A stretch of 64,000 nt of DNA from Rhodoferax sp. OV413 (GTDB lineage Bacteria > Pseudomonadota > Gammaproteobacteria > Burkholderiales > Burkholderiaceae_C). The position numbers and the translations under genes are program-made. The notes below the pieces were generated by a model. It saw nothing but the letters and a program-made list of their open reading frames with translations. It had not been told where the DNA came from and did not search any database. This document shows, piece after piece, positions 25,662-35,464 of the stretch (position 1 is the first letter of the stretch; every line of letters starts with the position of its first letter). The DNA lies in contig CAMAWD010000001.1 in assembly GCA_945861785.1 (NCBI GenBank), positions 176,995 to 240,994 of the forward strand, in the 5' to 3' direction.

Positions 25662-26279
25662 TTACATTCGCCCCGCCATGTAGACCATCAAAGCCAGAAC
25701 GATGGCTGCAACGATACCGAGCGCAACAAGGCTTCGTGCGCCAACAGTGCTGGCTGGCTGTGGCAATGCAGGAGGAGTCGACATCAAGCTGCTTGGCAAT
25801 GTCACTTCTGCCGCCCCTTCGGTCGGCGCAACCGGCTTGCGTGCAGCAAGTTCCCCCTTGAATCTCGCAAAGAAATCATCGGCCATCTTCTTGGCCGCCG
25901 CGTCGATCAATCGCGAGCCAATCTGGGCCAGCTTGCCACCGACGTTGGCTTTTACCGAGTAGTCCAGGCGCGTCATCTGTCCGTCTGGCAACAGCTGCAC
26001 GCGCGCGTCACCCTTGCCAAAGCCAGCGACGCCACCCTGGCCATCGAAGCGGATGGTGTACGCGTTTGGCGCATCCACCTCGGACAAGCTCAATTTGGCC
26101 TTGAACTTGGCCTTGACCGGTCCGATCGCAACGGTCACCGCTGCCACGAACTCGGTATCGCTGATGCGATCCAGTTGTTCGCAACCTGGAATCGCCGCCT
26201 TCAGGATCTCGGGATCGTTGAGCGCCTCCCAGGCGACCGCCTGTGCGACGGGTAGCGATTGGGTTCCAGTCATTTCCAT
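25662..26279 (-). CDS. CoxG-like SRPBCC protein with C-terminal membrane anchor
   Basis: This is a 205-residue protein. Residues 1-145 match the CO dehydrogenase subunit G/SRPBCC family (VAWEALNDPEILKAAIPGCE, ANVGGKLAQIGSRLIDAAAK). A proline-rich linker leads to a C-terminal transmembrane helix (LVALGIVAAIVLALMVYMAG). CoxG-type proteins help recruit or mature molybdenum hydroxylases at the membrane, matching the three hydroxylase subunits upstream. The ATG at 26279 is used; the longer frame extends into the amidase gene without homology. Confidence 0.87.
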   Translation of the reverse strand: MEMTGTQSLPVAQAVAWEALNDPEILKAAIPGCEQLDRISDTEFVAAVTVAIGPVKAKFKAKLSLSEVDAPNAYTIRFDGQGGVAGFGKGDARVQLLPDGQMTRLDYSVKANVGGKLAQIGSRLIDAAAKKMADDFFARFKGELAARKPVAPTEGAAEVTLPSSLMSTPPALPQPASTVGARSLVALGIVAAIVLALMVYMAGRM

Positions 26280-26311
26280 TTTGGGTGTGGCCTCAATCGT
26301 TGAATCGCTGT

Positions 26312-26986
26312 CTACGCCGCCACTGCCTCGATTTGGCCCTGCAGCGTTCGCTTGAGTGTGGCCAATGACATTACCACCCCATACATCAGTTCGACATTCT
26401 TCAAGGTGGCGCGGTGCAGGTCCTCCCACAGTGAGGCGGCCGCATCTTCGATCAGGATGATGTCGTAGTCGCGCGCGTAGGCATCGCGAATCGTCGACTC
26501 CACGCAATAGTTGGTCGCAACCCCGCAGACGATCAACGTCGTGATGCCCTGCACTTTCAGTTTCGATTCGAGCGTCGAGTTGTAGAAGCAAGACGAGCGG
26601 TGCTTTTCGAAGACGTCGTCGCTGGGTCCTACCAGGTCTTTCAACTGGTCCACCAACTCCGCATCCCAGGTGCCCTTGGTACAGACGTTGACACCCAGTT
26701 TTTGCAGGTGGGTCGGAATTTTTCGCCGCCCACGCGTGACGTCGTTGGGATAGTGTCTTTGGAGCGAATACATCACCTGGACCCCGGTCTCATGGCAAAG
26801 ACCCACGAGTTCGCGGACCACGGGGATGATCCGGTTCTGTTGCTCATAGGGCAACTTTCCCTTCGCCATGCTTCCGTTCGGGTCGCAAAATCCGTTTTGC
26901 ATGTCCACGACCACAAGGGCAGTTTCCTTTGGGACAATAGTGATAGGTTGGGTCAACGTGTTCTCCTTGGTAAATAGGTCAGGCAT
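26312..26986 (-). CDS. Isochorismatase-family cysteine amidohydrolase
   Basis: This is a 224-residue protein with the catalytic triad D28 (VVVDMQNGF), K128 (VFEKHRSS) and C161 (GVATNYCVEST), including the cis-peptide GVAT. The pattern resembles the RutB, biuret hydrolase and N-carbamoylsarcosine amidase group more than true isochorismatases. Its start shares one base with the stop of the molybdenum hydroxylase large subunit. Hydrolysis of an amide or ureide product of a nitrogen heterocycle is a reasonable inference given the hydantoinase-type genes nearby. Confidence 0.86.
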   Translation of the reverse strand: MPDLFTKENTLTQPITIVPKETALVVVDMQNGFCDPNGSMAKGKLPYEQQNRIIPVVRELVGLCHETGVQVMYSLQRHYPNDVTRGRRKIPTHLQKLGVNVCTKGTWDAELVDQLKDLVGPSDDVFEKHRSSCFYNSTLESKLKVQGITTLIVCGVATNYCVESTIRDAYARDYDIILIEDAAASLWEDLHRATLKNVELMYGVVMSLATLKRTLQGQIEAVAA

Positions 26987-29295
26987 CAGCCGGACAGCGT
27001 TTCATCCAGTACCGTCAGCACGCGTTCGGGTGTCATCGGCAAGCGCCGTACTCGTGCACCGCATGCGTCGGCGATTGCGTTGGCAATGGCTGGTGCCACG
27101 CCTACGATTGGAGGCTCCCCGATGCCCTTGGCACCATAAGGGTGGCTTGGTTCGGGATGTTCGACGACAAGCGCTTCGATTTCGGGCACCTCATGCGGGC
27201 CTGGAATCTTGTAGTCCATCAGCGTTGGGTTCGCTGGACGTCCACCGTCGAACAGCAGCTCTTCGTAAAGCGCAAAGCCTATACCTTGCGCTACACCGCC
27301 GACGATCTGCCCTTTGACACCGATCGTATTGATCGCGCGGCCCACATCGTGAGCGGCCCAGATTTTCAATACCCGGGTCTCCCCGGTGTCTTCGTCCACC
27401 TCGACTTCGGCTGCCTGTGCGCCGAACACGAATACTCCCAGATTGCCCAGGCCGTTCCCGGCAACTGCCGTGCGCTTGGGGTCGAAGCTGGTGCCCTCGT
27501 ACATCACCGTGGACGTCCCGTGGATCGGCCCACCTGCCTGCCAGTGGGCGCGATGGCTGACCGACTGGAATGTGACTTCCGCGCCGGGCACTCCCAGAAC
27601 GCCGATGCGTCCACCGTCGCGGAGTTCGAGATCCTGCGGAGCACACTCCATCATCGCGCTCGCATGCACGAACATCTTCTCGCGTACGTCCTGTGCTGCC
27701 TGCGCCACCGCACGGCCAACCATGTAAGTCACACGGGAGCCCCCGGTGGACCAGTTGTACGGCGAGCTGTCGGTGTCCTGCCGCGCAAAGTTGATCCTGT
27801 CCATCGGCACTTTCAACGACTCGGCACACATTTGTGCCAGCGCCGTATCCGACCCCTGGCCGAGGTCAACCGCACCCACATTCAGCGTGATTGTCCCGTC
27901 TTCGAGCACGCGCACAATGGCGCTGGTGGACAACATGGCACAGGAGTGCATCACGCTGGAGATACCGATGCCACGCTTGCGCCGCGGGTTCGACGACACC
28001 CGGGTGCGACGATCCTTCCAGCCGCTGGCTGCGCGCACGCGCTCCAGGCATTCGCTCAGGCCACAGGCCAGGGTCTTCTGGCCGCCGAAAGCAGCGTCGC
28101 CCACCACCATTGCATTGCGCAGCCGCAGATCAACAGCGTCGATCCCCAGCTTGTGTGCCAACTCGTCCATCTGGGACTCGCCAGCGAAGGTCACCTGCGG
28201 ATTGCCGTAGCCCCGAAACCCTGCTGACCGCAGTCTGTGTGTATAGACGACCTTGCCTTCGACCTTCACGTGGGGAATGCGGTACGGTCCGCGCGCCATC
28301 ATCAACGCGAATCCCAACACGGCGGAACTGTCCTCTGCGTAGGCACCGCCATCGAGCACAATGCGAGCCTCCCGCGCCACCAGCGTCCCATCGCGCATCG
28401 CGCCCGTGCGCATCCAGATCTTTGCCGGATGGCGTGTTCTCATCATCATGAAGTCGTCCGTGCGCGACAACACGAGCTTGACCGGCTTGCGCGTTCGCAT
28501 TGCCATAAGCGCCGCCACCGGTTGTACCGTCGTGTCGCTCTTGCCGCCAAATGCCCCGCCCACGCGCGTCAGGATAACGCGCACCTTGGACATGGGTAGG
28601 CCCAGGATCTCCGCAGTGGTCGCCTGGACCCGGTGCACCGCCTGGCAGGGGGACCAGACCACGATGCGGCCGGCGTCGTCTACCTCGGCCACCGCTCCGC
28701 ACGGTTCCAGATAGCAATGCACCTGGGCCTGGGTTTCGTAGCTGCCCTCCACCACCACATCCGCCTGCGCAAATGCAGTGGCCACATCGCCCTCGGCCAT
28801 GGTGGTCTGTGCACAGACATTGACAGGCAAGGCACCTTTGAAGCGCCGCCAGTATTCTCCAAACTCCGCATGAATTGCCGGTGCGCCATCGGCCAGCGCA
28901 TCCTCGGGCGTCGACAGGGCCGGCAGCTCTTCGTAGTCCACTTGGATCAGATCGAGCGCTTGACGCGCTGTTGCCAGGTCATCCGCCGCGACGGCTGCCA
29001 CCGGATCTCCCGCGTACCGTACGATGTGCGCAGCCAGCACTTCCTCGTCCTTGACAAAGGCGCCATAACGGCGGGGAAAGTCGGCACCGGTCAGGACGCA
29101 CCGCACGCCCGGCAAGGCGAGCGCTGCCGAGACATCAATCGACACGATGCGTGCGTGTGGATACGGCGAGAGCAGGTAGGCGCCGTGCAGCATGCCGTCG
29201 CGGTGAATATCGTCGACGAAGATGGAATTTCCATTGACCTTTTCAACACCGTCCAGCCGCGGAACATCCTTGCCGACACTGACGTACTCAGACAT
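26986..29295 (-). CDS. Molybdenum hydroxylase large subunit (xanthine dehydrogenase/CoxL family)
   Basis: This is a 769-residue molybdopterin-binding subunit. It has the N-terminal a/b hammerhead (RLDGVEKVNGNSIFVDDI), the FGGK-type motif in VGGAFGGKSD, and the catalytic glutamate in GAKGIGEPPIVG near the C-terminus. The start at 29295 overlaps the iron-sulfur subunit by 8 bp. With the next two genes it forms an L-M-S hydroxylase of aromatic or N-heterocyclic compounds. It lacks the AYRGAGR-type CoxL-specific loop (FRGYGNPQ is seen instead), so CO oxidation is unlikely. Confidence 0.9.
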   Translation of the reverse strand: MSEYVSVGKDVPRLDGVEKVNGNSIFVDDIHRDGMLHGAYLLSPYPHARIVSIDVSAALALPGVRCVLTGADFPRRYGAFVKDEEVLAAHIVRYAGDPVAAVAADDLATARQALDLIQVDYEELPALSTPEDALADGAPAIHAEFGEYWRRFKGALPVNVCAQTTMAEGDVATAFAQADVVVEGSYETQAQVHCYLEPCGAVAEVDDAGRIVVWSPCQAVHRVQATTAEILGLPMSKVRVILTRVGGAFGGKSDTTVQPVAALMAMRTRKPVKLVLSRTDDFMMMRTRHPAKIWMRTGAMRDGTLVAREARIVLDGGAYAEDSSAVLGFALMMARGPYRIPHVKVEGKVVYTHRLRSAGFRGYGNPQVTFAGESQMDELAHKLGIDAVDLRLRNAMVVGDAAFGGQKTLACGLSECLERVRAASGWKDRRTRVSSNPRRKRGIGISSVMHSCAMLSTSAIVRVLEDGTITLNVGAVDLGQGSDTALAQMCAESLKVPMDRINFARQDTDSSPYNWSTGGSRVTYMVGRAVAQAAQDVREKMFVHASAMMECAPQDLELRDGGRIGVLGVPGAEVTFQSVSHRAHWQAGGPIHGTSTVMYEGTSFDPKRTAVAGNGLGNLGVFVFGAQAAEVEVDEDTGETRVLKIWAAHDVGRAINTIGVKGQIVGGVAQGIGFALYEELLFDGGRPANPTLMDYKIPGPHEVPEIEALVVEHPEPSHPYGAKGIGEPPIVGVAPAIANAIADACGARVRRLPMTPERVLTVLDETLSG

Positions 29296-29755
29296 GGTTT
29301 TCTCCCACCGATACCACTGCATCCACAATTGCGGCGTAGCCAGAGCACCGGCACAGGTTGCCGCACAGCGCGGCACGAACCTGCGTCCGCGTGGGCTGCG
29401 GATTCGCATCGAGCAAGGCCTTGGCCGTGAGCACTGCGCCTGGCGTGCAGAATCCGCACTGCACCGCGCCGCAGTCGATCATCTTCTGCTGCACCGGGTG
29501 CAGCTTGCCATCGGTCGCAAGACCTTCAATCGTCGTCACCGCCGCTTGCCCGCACATACGCGCCAGCGTCAGGCAGCTGCGTGCGGGCTTTCCGTCCAAG
29601 AGCACGGTACATGCGCCACATACGCCGTAATTGCAGCCGCACTTGGTGCCGGTCAGGTGCAGCTGATCGCGCAGCACGTGCAGCAGGGTTGTGACGCCCG
29701 TGGCACGGGCCGTGCGCGGCTCACCGTTGACTTGCAGAACGAATTCGTTCGTCAT
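29288..29755 (-). CDS. Molybdenum hydroxylase [2Fe-2S] subunit
   Basis: This is a 155-residue small subunit. The plant-type [2Fe-2S] site is GCNYGVCGACTVLLDG with the following CLTLA cysteine. The second cluster is QCGFCTPG...CGNLCRCSGY. It overlaps the FAD subunit by 4 bp and the large subunit by 8 bp, which is the usual coupled arrangement. Confidence 0.92.
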   Translation of the reverse strand: MTNEFVLQVNGEPRTARATGVTTLLHVLRDQLHLTGTKCGCNYGVCGACTVLLDGKPARSCLTLARMCGQAAVTTIEGLATDGKLHPVQQKMIDCGAVQCGFCTPGAVLTAKALLDANPQPTRTQVRAALCGNLCRCSGYAAIVDAVVSVGENHV

Positions 29756-30615
29756 CGCAGAACCTCCAACACGGTTTCGGCCACGATACGTGGCAATACG
29801 CGCTTGCGGTACGCGGCACTGCCCCGTACGTCACTGATCGGATCGGTCGCGCGCGCCAGCAGCGTGCCGGCCTCTTCGGCCGACATCCGGTTGACAGCGC
29901 GGCCGACCAGCAGCGCTTCGGCAGACGCAAGTCGCACGGGCGCAGGTCCACAAGCGCCGATCGCAATGGCCAAGCTTTTGCAGATGCCCTTGTCGACCGC
30001 TCCAACGACCGCCACCGACACTGTGGCGTAGTCGCCTTCGACCCGAGCCAGCTTGCGGTAGAACGCCCGCCCGGCCAACGCTGGAACAACAATGGCCACG
30101 ACCAGTTCACCGGGTTCAAGGGCGGTGGTCAGGATATTCAGAAAAAAGTCCTGCGCGCGAATCTCGCGGTTGCCGCCCGGCCCTGCCACGACGACCCGCG
30201 CATCGGCCGCAACCAGGGAGGGCGGCCAGTCGGCGACGGTGTCGCCATGCGCACAGGCACCGCCGATGGTGCCGAAGCTGCGGATGGCGGGGTCCGCAAT
30301 CTGGCCTGCGGTGTGCGAAAGCAGCGATTGGCCACCGACAAATGTCGTGCAAGCTGCGATTTCCGCGTGCGTGGTCATTGCACCGATGCGCACGCTGCCG
30401 TCGGTCAGTCGCGTAATGCCGTGCAATTCGGCGATATCGGCCAAGGCGATGATGGCACTAACCTGGGCGTAGCCCAGCGTCAACATCGGCACCAGCGTTT
30501 GTCCGCCGCCCAGGGGTCGCGCATCCGGGTTGTCGCGCAGCAGGGCCAGCGCCTGTGTCAAGGTAGCCGGCCGGTACAGTGGCACATCTGTCTCTGCAGG
30601 TGTTGAATCGTTCAC
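29752..30615 (-). CDS. Molybdenum hydroxylase FAD-binding subunit
   Basis: This is a 287-residue CoxM-type flavin subunit with FAD-binding LGGGQTLVPMLTLG and the second flavin motif TIGGACAHGDTVADWP. The conserved FFLNILTTALEPGELVV and a typical C-terminal CO_deh_flav_C domain follow. It is the first gene of the three hydroxylase subunits (M-S-L order). Confidence 0.92.
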   Translation of the reverse strand: MNDSTPAETDVPLYRPATLTQALALLRDNPDARPLGGGQTLVPMLTLGYAQVSAIIALADIAELHGITRLTDGSVRIGAMTTHAEIAACTTFVGGQSLLSHTAGQIADPAIRSFGTIGGACAHGDTVADWPPSLVAADARVVVAGPGGNREIRAQDFFLNILTTALEPGELVVAIVVPALAGRAFYRKLARVEGDYATVSVAVVGAVDKGICKSLAIAIGACGPAPVRLASAEALLVGRAVNRMSAEEAGTLLARATDPISDVRGSAAYRKRVLPRIVAETVLEVLR

Positions 30616-30627
30616 GACTTTCCTCGC

Positions 30628-31239
30628 CTAGAAGGACAGACCATCGGAAAACACCCACAGCACACGCGTCTCGCCACTGTGCGCATTCTCCCAGGAGTGC
30701 GCGATGTCGCCCTTGAACTGCAAATACTCGCGTGGCAGCAGATCAATGGTTTCACCATCGATGCGGTAGCGGATCGCGCCATGGATCACATAACACAGCT
30801 CCTCGCCGCGGTGCTGCATCGGATCCAGGCCCGAGTACGCGCCGTTCGACAGCATGCCCAGCCGTGCCTCAAGCACGCCTGGGATAAATTGGCCGCTCAA
30901 ATCCTGCAGGGAGATACCCATCTCTGGGTAGCTGATCATGTCGCGCTCGGCGGCCCGCACCACGGCGCGCGGCTTCGGCTCGTTGCGGTACCGACCAACC
31001 AGAAAGGCCAGGTTCTCCTGCAGGGCGGTTGCCAGATTGATCGCGTGTACGAAGCTCGGTCGCAATTGGCCGTTCTCAATCTTGCTGATGCTGCTGGCTG
31101 GCACGCCGGACAAACCAGCCAGTTTCTCCATCGTCAGACCCTTGGCCAGGCGCATCTCCTTGATGCGCTCGCCGAGCTTCACGATATCCATGCTGTTGCT
31201 CTGCGGCTCAGCCGTGTCTACTGCTATGGATTTCGCCAT
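30628..31239 (-). CDS. XRE-family regulator with C-terminal cupin (second copy)
   Basis: This is a 203-residue protein. The HTH_XRE is at about residues 18-75 (RIKEMRLAKGLTMEKLAGLS, then VPASSISKIENGQLRPS). The C-terminal cupin covers about residues 120-200 (HRGEELCYVIHGAIRYRIDG, LPREYLQFKGDIAHSWENA). It lies inside the operon, 2 bp after the zinc-ribbon gene, between the HyuA/B block and the hydroxylase block. It probably senses a small ligand of the pathway. A second regulator of the same design heads the operon. Confidence 0.87.
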   Translation of the reverse strand: MAKSIAVDTAEPQSNSMDIVKLGERIKEMRLAKGLTMEKLAGLSGVPASSISKIENGQLRPSFVHAINLATALQENLAFLVGRYRNEPKPRAVVRAAERDMISYPEMGISLQDLSGQFIPGVLEARLGMLSNGAYSGLDPMQHRGEELCYVIHGAIRYRIDGETIDLLPREYLQFKGDIAHSWENAHSGETRVLWVFSDGLSF

Positions 31240-31241
31240 GA

Positions 31242-31514
31242 TCAGACCCGAACGATGTCGTCCAGGAACGGGTCGCCAGGCATGGCGGTCTCTGTGTCAA
31301 GCAGACTGCCGCAATGCGGGCAAGCGAACTTGCGCAGCACCACCTGCGACTCGATTGCCGACCCGGCCCCTGGCAGGCTGGTCAGCGTCACCGTGCTGAG
31401 CCTTGCCTTGGGCTTCCAGCTGGTGGCCGCAGGCGCCAGTGGCACTGCGCACGTGTTGCAAGCGATGTGCCCATGCTCGACGAACAAGGTTTCGGAAATT
31501 CTGATGCGCGTCAT
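31242..31514 (-). CDS. Small zinc-ribbon subunit, acetophenone/acetone carboxylase gamma-like
   Basis: This is a 90-residue protein with two CxxC pairs (CNTC near residue 19 and CPHC near residue 69) spaced as in the small zinc-binding subunits of acetone and acetophenone carboxylases. It is 2 bp downstream of HyuB. Its presence suggests that the HyuA/HyuB pair acts as a multi-subunit ATP-dependent carboxylase or a cyclic-amide hydrolase rather than a simple oxoprolinase. The assignment rests on size, cysteine pattern and context. Confidence 0.65.
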   Translation of the reverse strand: MTRIRISETLFVEHGHIACNTCAVPLAPAATSWKPKARLSTVTLTSLPGAGSAIESQVVLRKFACPHCGSLLDTETAMPGDPFLDDIVRV

Positions 31515-31516
31515 GC

Positions 31517-33328
31517 TCAGGCCTCCACTTCGGTTCGGGCGCGCAGTAGCGCGGCGCGCCGCTGCGTCGTGGCGTCTTCATCGACGTTGCCGTCTTCCAG
31601 CACCACGCCATAGACCTGCAGCGCAGCCGATGGCGAAATGGTGCCCTCCGCCACGTCCCGGACAACACTTGCCGGCACGCGCGCCAGTGGGTCGCCCACG
31701 CCACCCCCGCCATTCCAGCGGAGATACAAGGTGTCCTTGTGCATCAGTGGAAAAACCCCCCAGCTGATGGCTTCCTTGGTGCCGGGGATCTTGTCCAGGT
31801 TCTGCGAGAACATCTCGCTGGCAGCGACCTCAGGAGGTGCATGAACCCAGACGTAGTCGTTGACCGCGCCTGGATAGCCACCACCAAGCCCGTCGCTCAT
31901 TGGGAACTTCGAGCCTTTGCCCGACAACACGTAGTGGATGCCGCCCTGCGGCGCATCATGCGCAACGATCGCCATCTCGGCGCCCGTGCCACCCCGGAAC
32001 TTGCCCGGACCGCCAGAGTCTTTCAGGCGGCGGCGAAACAGATAGCGGATCGGAAAGGACGCCTCGATGGTCTCGACATTGGCCATGCGCGAGATCGGGT
32101 TCGGTATCTCGCCTCCCACGTCCACGCCATCGGCGAACGTGCGCGCGCCCCCTGAGCCAGCAAACGTCTCTGTCAGGATGCCGATCGACTCGCCGCCTCG
32201 CTGGTTCATGCCAAACATGAACAGCGCAAAGTGGTTCGCGTGCCACACCGCTGATGCTTCGTCGGCATACAACGCACTGGCTGCCAGCATCTTCCCGATG
32301 GTCGAGCAAGCCGCGTTGTTGACCGACTGGATTGCGCCCACCGTCGCGACCGACACCGGAGCTGGCCGCGTGCAGTTGACGATCGAGCCGGCCGGCGCAA
32401 TCATCGTGATTGGCTTGATCACGCCCTCGTTCCAGGTGATGTCGTAACACAGCAGGGGAAACAGCGGCGCGAACAAACCTCCCAACGATGCCCATTTGGT
32501 GCAGTTCAGCGAATATTTGGTCTGCGGCGAAGAGCCCGTGAAGTCGAACACGAGCGTATCGTCCTTCTTGATCATCTTCAGGACAACCTTGGACACCTCA
32601 CCCTTCACGTCCAGGTACTGGCGCGACTGCCATTCACCGTCGGGCAGTTCGCGCAGACGGGCCCGCAGCTTGGTTTCGGACTGCTCGATCAGCAGACGGC
32701 CAGCTTCGTCCACCGTCTGCTCGCCGTATTTGTCGGTCAGCGCCAGCATGCGATCCTTCGCGACATTGTTGCAGGCGATCATCGACCGCAAATCAAGAGC
32801 CACCATCTCGGGACCCCGCACCATGTTGAGCATCGTGTCCCAGACGTCCTGGCGCATCACTCCGCGATCGATGAGTTTGAGGCCCGGAGAGCTGAAGCCT
32901 TCGGTGTAGATGTCCTGCGCGTCGGGCGCAAAGCCACCGGGGTTCATCGCGCCGATGTCGTAGACGTGCACGAAACAGGCGCTCCATGCAATCAGCTTTC
33001 CCTGGTGGTGAATCGGCGAGACCAGGTAGATATCAGAGGTGTGCAATGCGGCGGTGTACGGGTCGTTCAGCAGGAACAGGTCACCTTCGTTGATCTGGCC
33101 CTCGAAGCGCCGGATGATGGCCTTGCAGGCCTCGGCCGCACTGGTCAGATGGTGCAAGAAGCCGACTCCGCCCATCAGCAGCGAGCCGTCGGCGCGGTAC
33201 AGCGACACCATGAGGTCGTGTCCCTCGTTGGTGATGGCCGAACCCGATACGTGCTTCAGAGTAATGACCGCCTCTTCGATGACACGGAACAGGCGGTGAC
33301 GGATGATGGAGAAAGTGATCGGATCCAC
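31517..33328 (-). CDS. Hydantoinase B/oxoprolinase (HyuB) family subunit
   Basis: This is a 603-residue protein. The N-terminal DPITFSIIRHRLFRVIEEAV and NDPYTAALHTSDIYLVSPIH match the HyuB family, with FDFTGSSPQTKYSLN and GGESIGILTETFAGSGGART further on. These subunits work with HyuA in ATP-dependent opening of cyclic amides (hydantoins, oxoproline) or in carboxylation (acetone, acetophenone). It is 18 bp downstream of HyuA. Confidence 0.88.
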   Translation of the reverse strand: MDPITFSIIRHRLFRVIEEAVITLKHVSGSAITNEGHDLMVSLYRADGSLLMGGVGFLHHLTSAAEACKAIIRRFEGQINEGDLFLLNDPYTAALHTSDIYLVSPIHHQGKLIAWSACFVHVYDIGAMNPGGFAPDAQDIYTEGFSSPGLKLIDRGVMRQDVWDTMLNMVRGPEMVALDLRSMIACNNVAKDRMLALTDKYGEQTVDEAGRLLIEQSETKLRARLRELPDGEWQSRQYLDVKGEVSKVVLKMIKKDDTLVFDFTGSSPQTKYSLNCTKWASLGGLFAPLFPLLCYDITWNEGVIKPITMIAPAGSIVNCTRPAPVSVATVGAIQSVNNAACSTIGKMLAASALYADEASAVWHANHFALFMFGMNQRGGESIGILTETFAGSGGARTFADGVDVGGEIPNPISRMANVETIEASFPIRYLFRRRLKDSGGPGKFRGGTGAEMAIVAHDAPQGGIHYVLSGKGSKFPMSDGLGGGYPGAVNDYVWVHAPPEVAASEMFSQNLDKIPGTKEAISWGVFPLMHKDTLYLRWNGGGGVGDPLARVPASVVRDVAEGTISPSAALQVYGVVLEDGNVDEDATTQRRAALLRARTEVEA

Positions 33329-33346
33329 GGTGCAGTCCCCTTGAGT

Positions 33347-35464
33347 TCAGTTGAAGTCGATGACGACGTTGCGATAGGTGTCAACCGTGCCACGCTGGCC
33401 GGCCTGCAGCACGATGGTGGTGATGGGCGTATGGATCACGGCCGGACCGACCACGACGTTGTCCGGCGCCAAGCGCTCGAAGTCGTAGATTTCTGATTCT
33501 TCCATGCGCCCAAGGGCCTCGACGAAGATCGGGCGGCGGCCCATGCGCGCCGCACTCGCATCACTGCCGCCGGCTGGCAGGGGCGCGATCTGCGGCCGCT
33601 CCATCAGACCGCGGGCCGTAAGTCGGAACTGCGTCATCTCGATGCCGGCCTCACGGTAAGCCGAGCCTTTGCCGAACTTGCGCTCGTAGAGCGCTTCGAA
33701 ATCATCCACCAGTTGCAAGACTGCAGCATCCGTTACCGGCTTGCTGCTGCGCACCTGGGTGGTGACTTCGTGTACCTGACGCGAATACCGCAGATCGACC
33801 GCCCAGTCCAGTTGCACCTGCTCGCCGCGGAAGCCCTCATCCGCCAAACCGGCAAGTGCCTTGGCCACCATCGGCTCGAAAATCTTGTTGACGGCCGCCG
33901 CCGGCGAAGGCGCAGGCAGCAAAGCAGTCGTCGAATATTCATGCACGATGTCCGCCGACACCAGGCCGAATGCGCAGTTGACCGACGCCGTATAGGGGAT
34001 AACGATCTTCTTCACGTTCAGTTCAGCACCGAACATGCCGCAGACCATGCCGCAGCTGCCACCAAAGGCATGCAGCACGAAGTCGCGAGGGTCCAGCCCT
34101 CGCTCGACCGTGATCTCGCGTATCAAGTCGGTAATTTGCGCCGCCGCGACGCGGTACACCCCGAAGGCTGCTTCTTCGACCGACAAGCCCAAGGGCTTGG
34201 CAATCTTCTGTTCGAACACTTGTCGCGCGCGTTCACGGTCCAGCTTCATCGCGCCACCGAGGAACACGTTGGGATCCATGTATCCGATCAGCATGAACAC
34301 GTCGGTCAAGGTAGGCTCCTCGCCGCCCAGGCCATAACACACCGGGCCAGGCCGCGAACCCGCCGAGCGCGGGCCGATGGTGGGCGCGTTGCTGCCTGAC
34401 TCCAGGCCGATAATGGAGCCGCCCCCCGAGCCGATCGACACCACCTCGATCTTCGGTTGCGCATAGTGGAAGCGATCGACCATCGGCTCGCGGGCGTATT
34501 CGATCTCGCCGTCCTTGATGACGCTGACCTTGAACGTCGTGCCGCCCATGTCGGTGGCTATCACGTCGGGCTGCTGCAGCAGCGCGCCCAGCGCCTTGCT
34601 GCCGATGACGCCAGCCGCCGGACCGCATTCCAGCATGCCAATGGCGCGATCCGCCGCCTCGTGCGCCGGCAGCAGGCCGCCATACCCTTGCATGATCATC
34701 ACTGCGCCCGAATAGCCGTTGCCCTTGAGCAGCTCGGCGAGGCTCTCGATGTAGCTCTTGCTGACCTGTCCCGCGTAGGCATTGATCACCGTGGTGGATG
34801 TGCGCTCATACTCCCCGGGAGTCGGCGCGATGTCACTGGACAAGGTGCAGTACACGTGAGGTGCAATGCGTGCTACGAGCGCTTTGATGGCTTGCTCATG
34901 GGCGGGGTAGTAGAAGGACCAGAGGAACGACACGGCGATAGCCTGGACACCGCGCTCTTCAACCAACGTGCGTATCGCACGCTCGGCGGCTGCGACATCC
35001 AGATCCAGCAGGACGGCGCCTTTGTAGTCCACACGCTCCGCCACGCCGACAATGCAATCGGGCTCGACCAGGGGCCTGGCGCGGTCGGTCTTCACGGGGT
35101 GCTTCAGCCGATCCTCCGTGAGACCACCCCAACGCCCGTAGGCACCACGCGTGATAAGGATCGTGTCTTCAAAACCCTGCGTGGTGATCAGCCCCACTTT
35201 GGAGCCGCCGCGCGTCAGGATCGCGTTGTCCACCACGGTCGAACCGTGCATGAACAACTGCGTCTGTGACAGCAGTTCCTTGATGCTCAGACCCATCGGC
35301 GTTGCCGCAGAGCGGATGGAGTCCAAGACTCCAGTCGCGAAATCGGGCGGGGTTGACAGCGCCTTGCCAAGGCGCACCGGCTCACCCGCAGAAAAAACGA
35401 TGGTATCGGTGCAGGTGCCGCCAACATCAGTTGCAACCAGATACTTCTGTGTAATCGGCTTCAA
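33347..35464 (-). CDS. Hydantoinase A/oxoprolinase (HyuA) family ATPase subunit
   Basis: This is a 705-residue protein with the ASKHA-type phosphate-binding motif ATDVGGTCTDTIVFSAG and the second motif ATDMGGTTFKVSVI. RSAGSRPGPVCYGLGGEEPT and the HAFGGSCGM block follow. The GTCTD sequence, with cysteine where many HyuA proteins have phenylalanine, is also found in acetophenone-carboxylase-like members, as far as I recall. It overlaps the upstream XRE-cupin gene by 4 bp. Confidence 0.9.
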   Translation of the reverse strand: MKPITQKYLVATDVGGTCTDTIVFSAGEPVRLGKALSTPPDFATGVLDSIRSAATPMGLSIKELLSQTQLFMHGSTVVDNAILTRGGSKVGLITTQGFEDTILITRGAYGRWGGLTEDRLKHPVKTDRARPLVEPDCIVGVAERVDYKGAVLLDLDVAAAERAIRTLVEERGVQAIAVSFLWSFYYPAHEQAIKALVARIAPHVYCTLSSDIAPTPGEYERTSTTVINAYAGQVSKSYIESLAELLKGNGYSGAVMIMQGYGGLLPAHEAADRAIGMLECGPAAGVIGSKALGALLQQPDVIATDMGGTTFKVSVIKDGEIEYAREPMVDRFHYAQPKIEVVSIGSGGGSIIGLESGSNAPTIGPRSAGSRPGPVCYGLGGEEPTLTDVFMLIGYMDPNVFLGGAMKLDRERARQVFEQKIAKPLGLSVEEAAFGVYRVAAAQITDLIREITVERGLDPRDFVLHAFGGSCGMVCGMFGAELNVKKIVIPYTASVNCAFGLVSADIVHEYSTTALLPAPSPAAAVNKIFEPMVAKALAGLADEGFRGEQVQLDWAVDLRYSRQVHEVTTQVRSSKPVTDAAVLQLVDDFEALYERKFGKGSAYREAGIEMTQFRLTARGLMERPQIAPLPAGGSDASAARMGRRPIFVEALGRMEESEIYDFERLAPDNVVVGPAVIHTPITTIVLQAGQRGTVDTYRNVVIDFN

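Noticed and set aside
26986..29295. Molybdenum hydroxylase as a carbon monoxide dehydrogenase
   Set aside because: A CoxG-like gene is present, but the CoxL-specific active-site loop with its cysteine is not seen and no other cox accessory genes are present.
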